From Lentisphaerota bacterium (GTDB taxonomy: Bacteria > Verrucomicrobiota > Kiritimatiellia > UBA8416 > JAFGIZ01), in contig JAFGIZ010000110.1 of the NCBI GenBank assembly GCA_016929365.1, positions 1-22,104 of the forward strand: a stretch of DNA of 22,104 nucleotides. Direction: 5' to 3'. The notes beneath the pieces are model-generated. The model saw nothing but the letters and a program-made list of their open reading frames with translations, did not search any database and had not been told where the DNA came from. The position numbers were made by a program, and so were the translations under genes. Of this stretch, positions 1-5,982 are shown one piece after another; position 1 is the stretch's first letter; every line of letters starts with the position of its first letter.

Positions 1-520
1 CGCCGAACACGACCGAGTGGATCGCGCCGATGCGCGCGCAGGCCAGCATGGCCACCGGAAGCTGCGGAATCATCTGCAGGTACAGGCAGACGCGGTCGCC
101 CTTCTTCACCCCCAGGGATTTGAGGGCATTCGCGAACTTGCACACCTCGGCGTGCAGCTCCCTGTACGTGAAGGTGCTGTCCTCGCCCGGGTTGTTGCCC
201 TCCCAGATCAGCGCCGTCTGGTCGCCGCGCGACTCCAGGTGCCGGTCCAGGCAGTTCACCGTGATGTTCGTCTTGGCCCCGGTAAACCACTTGATGGACA
301 CCGGCCGCTTGAACGTAAAGTCCCGCACGCGGCTCCATTTTTCCTTCCAGACGAACTGCTCGGCGATCTCCCCCCAGAATCCTTCGGGATCCTCGACCGA
401 GCGCCGGTACATCTTCTCGTATGCCTCGACTGACGTGACGTGCGCCTGCGCCGCGAAGTCCGCGGGAGGCGGAATTCGCTTGCCTTCGGACGCCGCTGCC
501 TGCTTAGTGTTTTCCGCCAT
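1..520 (-). CDS. acsA: Acetyl-CoA synthetase, AMP-forming (N-terminal 173 residues, cut by window edge)
   Basis: This enzyme activates acetate with ATP and CoA to acetyl-CoA, AMP and PPi in the cytoplasm. Translating the minus strand from the ATG at 520 gives an N-terminal Acs domain containing EAYEKMYRRSVEDPEGFWGE, then WKEKWSRV, SIKWFTGAKTNITVNCLDRH, TALIWEGN and KKGDRVCLYLQMIPQLPVAM, and it leaves the window in ARIGAIHSVVFG. These are hallmark stretches of bacterial Acs. The C-terminal domain with the regulatory lysine lies outside the window. The start is supported by a Shine-Dalgarno AGAGGAG a few bases upstream. The gene diverges from an ADP-forming acyl-CoA synthetase and a GNAT fusion. 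Acs is the classic target of Pat-type acetyltransferases, so this context suggests post-translational control. The family call is near certain from residues seen; the regulation is inference. Confidence 0.96.
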   Translation of the reverse strand, partial: MAENTKQAAASEGKRIPPPADFAAQAHVTSVEAYEKMYRRSVEDPEGFWGEIAEQFVWKEKWSRVRDFTFKRPVSIKWFTGAKTNITVNCLDRHLESRGDQTALIWEGNNPGEDSTFTYRELHAEVCKFANALKSLGVKKGDRVCLYLQMIPQLPVAMLACARIGAIHSVVFG

Positions 521-615
521 GATGCTCCTCTTGGTTTTTTGTTAAGAATTTAACGATTCGACTTGATTTCGGAATATAACCGCGACACTCTAGACGCATC
601 GAAAGAGAACCGCAA
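521..615. promoter_or_regulatory. Divergent promoter region between acsA and the ADP-forming synthetase
   Basis: This 95-bp stretch is distinctly more AT-rich than its surroundings and must hold promoters for both directions. TATAAC (575-580, plus) and TATATT (578-573, minus) are each a five-of-six match to a sigma70 -10 box and overlap each other head to head. A plus-strand TTAACG at 550-555 could be a -35, but at 19 bp the spacing is long. On the minus strand, TTGCGG (615-610), 17 bp and TAGAGT (592-587) form an alternative for acsA. The elements are seen by eye and the assignments are tentative. Confidence 0.45.
541..554. promoter_or_regulatory. Short palindrome, possible operator, in the acsA leader
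   Basis: GTTAA (541-545) and TTAAC (550-554) form a perfect 5-bp inverted repeat around GAAT. It lies between the putative overlapping -10 boxes and the acsA ribosome binding site, next to a run of six T on the plus strand. Its position would suit an operator affecting both genes. It is short and AT-rich, so a chance occurrence is quite possible. Confidence 0.25.
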
Positions 616-2730
616 GTGAAGAATGACCCGCTGCTTGAACCTGAATCCGTAGCCGTCGTCGGCGCCTCCCGGTCGGCGGGCAAGGTGGGTCATACCATTC
701 TGGCCAACCTGCTCCGCAGCCGCTTTCCCGGCGCCGTGATCCCCGTCAATCCGTCGGCGGAATCCATTCTCGACCTGCCCTGCTACGCCAGCCTGGAAGC
801 GTACGGCAAGCCCGTCGATCTCTGTATCGTGGTGGTCCCCTTTGCCGCCGTGCCGGATGCGGTTAGCGATGCCGTGCGGGCCGGCGCGGGGGCCGTGATT
901 GTCATTACCGCCGGCTTCAAGGAGGTCGGCGAAGCGGGCGCGGAGGCGGAGCGCCGGATCGCGGAACAGTGCCGCGCCGCGCGGGTCCGCCTGCTCGGCC
1001 CCAACTGCCTGGGGGTCATCAACACGCATCGTCCCATGGACGCGTCTTTTGCGAAGAAGTTTCCGGAACGCGGCGCCATTTCCTTCATCAGCCAGTCCGG
1101 CGCGCTGATGTCGGCCATCCTCGACACGGCCGCGGAGCGCCGCCTCGGCCTGTCCAAGCTCATCAGCATCGGCAACAAGGCGGACCTGGACGAAACCGAC
1201 CTCCTGACCGCCCTGGCCGGCGACGAGACGACGCGCGTGATCGTCGGCTACCTGGAAAGCATCGCCAACGGCAATGCCTTCATCAAGGCGGCCGAACGGA
1301 CCGCCTCGCGCAAGCCGGTCGTGATCTTCAAGTCGGGCGTCACCCGGGCCGGCGTCCAGGCCGCGTCCTCGCATACGGGCAGCCTGGCGGGCGCGGATAT
1401 CGCCTACGGCGCCGCGTTCAAGCGGGCGGGCGTGATCCGGGCCGACACCTTCGAAGCCATGTTCGACTTCTCCACCGCCTTCGCCATGCAGCCGCTCCCC
1501 GCCGGCAACCGCGTGGCCGTCATTACCAACGCGGGCGGGCCGGGCATTATGGCCGCCGATGCCGTGGAGGGCGCCGGGATGACCATGGCCGAACTCGACC
1601 GGGCGGCCTCCGACGCCCTGAAAGCCCTCCTGCCGCCCGCCGCCAGCGTCGCGAACCCCATCGACGTGCTGGGCGACGCCGATGCCGAACGTTATGCCGC
1701 CGCCCTGAAAACCGCGCTGGAAGATCCCGGCGTCGACGCCTGCGTCGTCCTGCTCACCCCGCAGGCGGTGACCGAGCCGGCCGCCACGGCGCAGGCCATC
1801 GCGGACCGCGCGTCCCGCGAGAAGCCCATCCTGGTCTCCTTCATGGGCGGCGAAGACGTCGGCGAGGCGCGCCGCCTCCTGACCGCGGCCGGCGTGCCGG
1901 ACTACCCCTCGCCGGAACGCGCCATCGCCTCCCTCAAGGCCATGTGCGAGTACAACGCCTGGCTCCGCCGGCCGCCCCGGGTCGTGACCCGTTTTCCCGT
2001 CAACCGGCGGCGCGTGGAGCGCATCATCCGCCGCCACGTCCGCACCCGCCAGTGGCAGGTGGGCGAAGCGTTCGCCAAGGACATCCTGCGCGCTTACGAT
2101 TTTACGGTGCCCCCCGGCGACGCCGCCGCCACCTCCGGCGACGCCGTCGAACAGGCCGAAAAAATCGGCTACCCCGTCGCCATGAAAATCATGTCCCCCG
2201 ATATCGTCCACAAGTCCGATATCGGCGGCGTGCGCCTCAACCTTGCCTCGCCCGAAGAGGTCCGCGACGCGTTCGACCTGATGATGATGCGCATCCGGCA
2301 GGCCGTGCCGTCGGCCTCGATCACCGGCGTGTACATCGAAAAGATGTGCGGGCGCGGGCGCGAGGTCATCCTGGGCATGACGCGCGATCCGCAATTCGGG
2401 CCCATGCTCATGTTCGGCCTGGGGGGTATTTTCGTGGAAGTCATGAAAGACGTCACCTTCCATATCGCGCCGATCACGGCCGACGAAGCCATGCAGATGC
2501 TGGAGAGCACCAAGTCGTTTGCGCTGCTCAAGGGCGTGCGCGGCCAGCGCAGCGTCGACCTCTCCGCGATCGCCGAGGCCCTCCAGCGCATCAGCCAGCT
2601 GGCCACCGATTTCGACTGCATCGCGGAAATGGATATCAACCCCTTCATCGTGGGGCGGGTCGGAGAAGATTCCGTCGCCGCGGATGCGCGCATCAGACTC
2701 AAGGAAACGAAAACCCCTTCACGCCGCTGA
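616..2730 (+). CDS. ADP-forming acyl-CoA (acetyl-CoA) synthetase, fused alpha-beta subunits
   Basis: The 704-residue protein has the full fused architecture of NDP-forming acyl-CoA synthetases, which interconvert acyl-CoA + ADP + Pi and acid + CoA + ATP. In order it shows a CoA-binding Rossmann domain (about 5-135, beginning PESVAVVGASR), a succinyl-CoA-ligase-like flavodoxin domain, a second ligase domain (about 295-450) and a C-terminal ATP-grasp domain (about 480-700, with YPVAMKIMSPDIVHKSDIGG). The phosphorylated catalytic His is present as H253 in SSHTGS. The enzyme is therefore expected to be active, unlike the related domain of Pat, where I recall this His is replaced. I chose the GTG at 616 because family members start just before this Rossmann strand; the upstream AAAGAGA is only a weak ribosome binding site. 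It is followed 14 bp later by the CoA-transferase/GNAT gene, so the two are likely cotranscribed. Substrate specificity cannot be read from the sequence. Confidence 0.93.
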   Translation: MKNDPLLEPESVAVVGASRSAGKVGHTILANLLRSRFPGAVIPVNPSAESILDLPCYASLEAYGKPVDLCIVVVPFAAVPDAVSDAVRAGAGAVIVITAGFKEVGEAGAEAERRIAEQCRAARVRLLGPNCLGVINTHRPMDASFAKKFPERGAISFISQSGALMSAILDTAAERRLGLSKLISIGNKADLDETDLLTALAGDETTRVIVGYLESIANGNAFIKAAERTASRKPVVIFKSGVTRAGVQAASSHTGSLAGADIAYGAAFKRAGVIRADTFEAMFDFSTAFAMQPLPAGNRVAVITNAGGPGIMAADAVEGAGMTMAELDRAASDALKALLPPAASVANPIDVLGDADAERYAAALKTALEDPGVDACVVLLTPQAVTEPAATAQAIADRASREKPILVSFMGGEDVGEARRLLTAAGVPDYPSPERAIASLKAMCEYNAWLRRPPRVVTRFPVNRRRVERIIRRHVRTRQWQVGEAFAKDILRAYDFTVPPGDAAATSGDAVEQAEKIGYPVAMKIMSPDIVHKSDIGGVRLNLASPEEVRDAFDLMMMRIRQAVPSASITGVYIEKMCGRGREVILGMTRDPQFGPMLMFGLGGIFVEVMKDVTFHIAPITADEAMQMLESTKSFALLKGVRGQRSVDLSAIAEALQRISQLATDFDCIAEMDINPFIVGRVGEDSVAADARIRLKETKTPSRR

Positions 2731-2744
2731 CGGAACGCGACACC

Positions 2745-4628
2745 ATGCCCGATTCGAACACACAACCGTCATTCGATCCCGAGTGGCAATCCCGGTACGC
2801 CGACCTCATCGCCACGCCCGAAGCCGCCGTCAGGGAGATCCGGCCCGGGCAGCGCGTCTTTATCGGGACCGGCTGCGGCCAGCCGCTCGCCCTGGTCCAG
2901 GCCCTCACCGCGCGCAGCCGCGAGCTGGCCGACACGGAGATCATCCACCTCCTGACTCTCGGCGACGCGCCCTACGCGGCGCGCGACCTGACCCAGTGCT
3001 TCCGGGTCAACAGCTTCTTCATCGCCGAGAACGTGCGCGGCATCATCCAGGCCGGCCTGGGCGACTATACCCCCATTTTCCTGTCCGAAATACCGCGCCT
3101 GTTCTCGTCCGGCCGCCTGCCCCTCGACGCGGCCCTGATCCAGGTCTCCCCGCCGGACGAACGGGGCATGTGCAGCCTGGGCATCTCCGTGGATATCGTG
3201 AAAAGCGCCGCCGAGAACGCCCGGCTGGTGATCGCGCAGGTCAATCCGCGCATGCCGCGCACCCTCGGCGACAGCACGATGCACGCCTACGACATGGATA
3301 TCCTTGTCCCCGTGGATACGCCCCTTATCGAAGTGGCGCCCCCCGAGCCCGACGCCGAAACGCGCCGTATCGGCGAATACGTCGCGGCCCTCGTCGAAGA
3401 CGGGTCCACCGTGGAATTCGGCATCGGCCGCATCCCCCAGGCGGTGACCGAGTTCCTGAAGCAGAAGAAGGAACTCGGCATCCATACCGAGATGTTTACC
3501 GACGCGATTATCGACCTCCTCGAAAGCGGCGCCGTCACCGGCACCCGCAAAACCCTGGACAACCGGAAAATCGTCGCCAGCTTCTGCATGGGAACGCATA
3601 AGCTCTACGATTATCTCGATAACAACCCGCATTTCGCCTTCTATCCCACCGAGTACGTGAACGACGTCCATGTGATCAGCCAGCAGCACAAGCAGGTCGC
3701 CATCAACGTGGCGCTGGAAGTGGATCTCACCGGACAGGTCTGCGCCGATTCGCTCGGGACACAGTTCTACTCGGGCATCGGCGGGCAGGTCGATTTCAAC
3801 CGCGGCGCGGCGCGTTCGCACGGCGGCAAGGCCATCATCGCCCTGCCCTCCACGGCGCGGAACGGAACGGTCTCCCGCATCGTCACGCGCCTCAGCCCCG
3901 GCGCCGGCGTCGTCACGACCCGCGGCGACGTCCACTACGTTGTGACGGAGCACGGCGTGGCCTACCTCCACGGGAAAAGCGTCCAGGAACGGGCCATGGC
4001 CCTCATCACCATCGCGCATCCGGACTTCCGCACGCAGCTTCTCAAGGAAGCCATCGAGGCCAAGTACCTGCGGCAGGAACTGGCCGACGTGGAAGGCAAG
4101 ATCGTCGTCGGCCCGCCGGAATACCGTACGACCCACCTGCTCTCCGACGGGACGCAGATCAACTTCCGCTCCATCCGGCCCACGGACGAACCCTCGCTGC
4201 GGGATCTCTTCTACACGCTCTCCCAGGAGACCATTTACTACCGCTTCATGTCCCGGGCCAAGCACCTGCCCCGCAAGGAAATCCAGGATTTCGTGTACAT
4301 CAACCATCGCAGCGACGTCGCCATCGTGGGGACCGTGCCCGAGGCGCACGGCGAAGATATCGTCGCGATCGGCCGTTACTATCTGAACGAGCGCACCAAC
4401 CTGGCCGAAGTCGCCTTCGTCGTCCGCGACGACTGGCAGAATCGCGGCATCGGAACGTTTCTGATGAACTACCTGACCGGCCTGGCGCGGCGCAACGGGA
4501 TCACGGGGTTCACCGCCGAGGTGCTGCGCGAAAACAGCGCCATGCAGCGCGTCTTGAACAAGAGCGCCGACAAGGTCACGACCCAGCCGGGTCCCGACGC
4601 CATCAGCTACCGCATCGAGTTTGCCTGA
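2745..4628 (+). CDS. Acetyl-CoA hydrolase/CoA-transferase fused to a Pat-like GNAT acetyltransferase domain
   Basis: This 627-residue protein joins two enzymes. Residues 1 to about 440 match the acetyl-CoA hydrolase/4-hydroxybutyrate CoA-transferase family (GCGQPLALVQAL, SPPDERGMCSLGISVD, FYPTEYVND, QFSGIGGQVDF-like YSGIGGQVDF). E325 in ALEVDLTGQ is the likely catalytic glutamate that forms the CoA thioester. Residues about 465-625 form a GNAT domain: SIRPTDEPSLRDLF, YYRFMSRAKHL, then EVAFVVRDDWQNRGIGT, where Q565-NRGIG-570 is the acetyl-CoA pyrophosphate loop. This domain resembles the GNAT of the protein acetyltransferase Pat. The ATG at 2745 follows the previous stop by 14 bp and the preceding Shine-Dalgarno is weak, so translational coupling is likely. 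The stop lies inside the convergent gene's 3' end (22-bp overlap). The domains are seen directly; a role in lysine acetylation is inference. The fusion itself is, as far as I recall, annotated automatically in other genomes. Confidence 0.92.
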   Translation: MPDSNTQPSFDPEWQSRYADLIATPEAAVREIRPGQRVFIGTGCGQPLALVQALTARSRELADTEIIHLLTLGDAPYAARDLTQCFRVNSFFIAENVRGIIQAGLGDYTPIFLSEIPRLFSSGRLPLDAALIQVSPPDERGMCSLGISVDIVKSAAENARLVIAQVNPRMPRTLGDSTMHAYDMDILVPVDTPLIEVAPPEPDAETRRIGEYVAALVEDGSTVEFGIGRIPQAVTEFLKQKKELGIHTEMFTDAIIDLLESGAVTGTRKTLDNRKIVASFCMGTHKLYDYLDNNPHFAFYPTEYVNDVHVISQQHKQVAINVALEVDLTGQVCADSLGTQFYSGIGGQVDFNRGAARSHGGKAIIALPSTARNGTVSRIVTRLSPGAGVVTTRGDVHYVVTEHGVAYLHGKSVQERAMALITIAHPDFRTQLLKEAIEAKYLRQELADVEGKIVVGPPEYRTTHLLSDGTQINFRSIRPTDEPSLRDLFYTLSQETIYYRFMSRAKHLPRKEIQDFVYINHRSDVAIVGTVPEAHGEDIVAIGRYYLNERTNLAEVAFVVRDDWQNRGIGTFLMNYLTGLARRNGITGFTAEVLRENSAMQRVLNKSADKVTTQPGPDAISYRIEFA

Positions 4629-5215
4629 TCGCCCGGCCGCGGGGGCGGGCCCGCCGCTTCCCGGCGCCAGGCTTCCCGGATCAGCGCGCGCGTTTCCTTG
4701 TAATACGGCGTCCCTTCCGTCCAGCGCAGACTCTCGCGGGCCTTGCGGTATTCTCCCGCCGCGGCCCATAGCTCGGCCATGACCGAATGGTTGAAGGGGT
4801 CCCAGAACCGCCGGTCCGTGTACGTGGCCCACCACGCGGCGCCCGCCGCCGGGTTCTCGCGCGCCAGCAGGTAGGCCTTCAGCAGGTGCAGCCGGCGCTT
4901 GTGCGGATTCTGCGCCAGCCCGCGTTCGCACCAGCGCCGCGCCGCCTCCAGCCGCGTCGGGGTGCGCTCCGCCTCCGGCACGTCGAAGTACGCCCGTTCC
5001 GCGGCCAGGATGGAGAACGCGTACTGGTGCGGGTAGAGGCGATAGGCGCGCTCGCAGGCCGCCGCCGTCCTGTCGAAGGCCGCCTCCGGACCGGCGGCGA
5101 ACCGGGCGGCGCAGTAGAGGCACTGCGCCCGGCCGGCGCGCACGCCGTAAACCGCGCCGTACAGGGATAACGCCGCCAGAACCGCCCCCGTTGCCCTGGA
5201 TCCCGGATTTCGCAC
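4607..5215 (-). CDS. Small helical-repeat (TPR-like) protein with N-terminal membrane segment, unknown function
   Basis: I do not recognise a specific family. The 202-residue product has a hydrophobic N-terminal helix (about 9-26, TGAVLAALSLYGAVYGV), which could be a membrane anchor or an uncleaved signal. A Cys pair follows (QCLYCAAR). Then come amphipathic helix pairs typical of tetratricopeptide repeats: FDRTAAACERAYRLYP, LEAARRWCERGLAQNP and MAELWAAAGEYRKARESLRW. Similar helical tails occur on O-antigen polymerase/ligase proteins, but no polymerase domain is present here. The GTG at 5215 starts 8 bp after the export lipoprotein's stop. An ATG two bases upstream (5217) is in another frame and gives a non-protein-like product. 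As the last gene of the export operon it is probably a periplasmic or membrane accessory factor, but this rests on position alone. Confidence 0.72.
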   Translation of the reverse strand: MRNPGSRATGAVLAALSLYGAVYGVRAGRAQCLYCAARFAAGPEAAFDRTAAACERAYRLYPHQYAFSILAAERAYFDVPEAERTPTRLEAARRWCERGLAQNPHKRRLHLLKAYLLARENPAAGAAWWATYTDRRFWDPFNHSVMAELWAAAGEYRKARESLRWTEGTPYYKETRALIREAWRREAAGPPPRPGDQANSMR

Positions 5216-5223
5216 ATCCGGCC

Positions 5224-5982
5224 CTAGAATATCTTGCGCGGCACCACGATAATGTCCCCGGGCTTGATCAGAGGATCTTCCGCCGCGCGGCTCTCGATAC
5301 GCCGCGCGTCGTAGGTCTGCACTTCGTCGCCGCGATGAATCCGGATCCGGCTCGTCCGGGCGTAATCCGTGTAGCCGCCCGCCGTGGCGATGGCCTGCAT
5401 CAGGGTCATGTCCCCCGTCAGGCGGTAACGGCCCGAGCCCTTGACCTCGCCGCGCACGAAGTACTCCTCCTCGGCGGCCACCAGGATCACGTTAATCTTC
5501 CCCTCCTGGTAGTACCCCTCGCCCACGTAGGCATCCACGAGCATCCTCTCCGCCTCGGCCGTCGTCAGGCCCTCCACGAGCCGGGTGCCGATCAGCGGCA
5601 GGGTGATCTCCCCGAAGTCGTCGACGACTTCCACAATGTCCTCCGGCTGCGGTATGCCGCGCAGGTAAATCGCGATACGGTCGCCACGCCGGATCGGGCG
5701 CGTGGAGTCTTCGGCGTCCGGCAGCCCCGCCACCTCGTCGTCCAGGTCCAGCATCTCCGCCGGGGCCGTCCCGCCGCGGCGGGCGCCCGGCGCGCCCGGC
5801 TGCGCTACGCCGGTCCACGCCCAGACGTCGCGCTCGGCGATGTCCGGAACATACCGTTCCACGACCTGGCCCTGCGGGCCCCGCGTGGCACAGCCCGCCG
5901 CGAGCAGTCCGGCCAGCAGGCACGCCGCCCGGGCCGCGCCCCGGCCGGTCCCGCCAACCCGTTTTCCGGCCCGTCGTCTCAT
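5224..5982 (-). CDS. Polysaccharide export lipoprotein, short Wza-like (Poly_export + SLBB)
   Basis: This is a 252-residue periplasmic or outer-membrane lipoprotein of the Wza family, which forms the export channel for capsule or exopolysaccharide. A signal peptide ends in the lipobox LLAAGC, giving lipidated C31. After a variable linker, the export domain runs about 93-170 (RPIRRGDRIAIYLRGIPQPE, VVDDFGEITLPLIGTRLVEG). One SLBB domain follows (about 173-250, VRGEVKGSGRYRLTGDMTL, ATAGGYTDYARTSRIRI, IKPGDIIVVPRKIF). The E. coli Wza protein is about 380 residues, with extra SLBB-type domains and a C-terminal amphipathic helix that spans the outer membrane. This one lacks them, so it probably depends on the separate beta-barrel encoded upstream. 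Its ATG overlaps the kinase stop codon in an ATGA arrangement, which implies translational coupling. Confidence 0.93.
   Translation of the reverse strand: MRRRAGKRVGGTGRGAARAACLLAGLLAAGCATRGPQGQVVERYVPDIAERDVWAWTGVAQPGAPGARRGGTAPAEMLDLDDEVAGLPDAEDSTRPIRRGDRIAIYLRGIPQPEDIVEVVDDFGEITLPLIGTRLVEGLTTAEAERMLVDAYVGEGYYQEGKINVILVAAEEEYFVRGEVKGSGRYRLTGDMTLMQAIATAGGYTDYARTSRIRIHRGDEVQTYDARRIESRAAEDPLIKPGDIIVVPRKIF

Noticed and set aside
550..2463. 637-codon open frame antisense to the ADP-forming synthetase
   Set aside because: Composition is dominated by Gly, His, Arg and Asp in a low-complexity pattern and no family is recognisable. It is a GC-rich shadow of a clearly homologous gene.
969..2744. In-frame upstream extension of the CoA-transferase/GNAT protein
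   Set aside because: The extension is an out-of-frame shadow of the ADP-forming synthetase; the homologous N-terminus begins at the ATG at 2745.
2769..5123. 784-codon antisense frame across the CoA-transferase/GNAT gene
   Set aside because: No recognisable domain. The opposite strand encodes conserved motifs throughout.
5217..5217. ATG start two bases upstream of the chosen GTG for the last export gene
   Set aside because: It opens a different frame giving an Arg/Pro-rich product that stops after 112 codons. The GTG frame gives a coherent helical protein.
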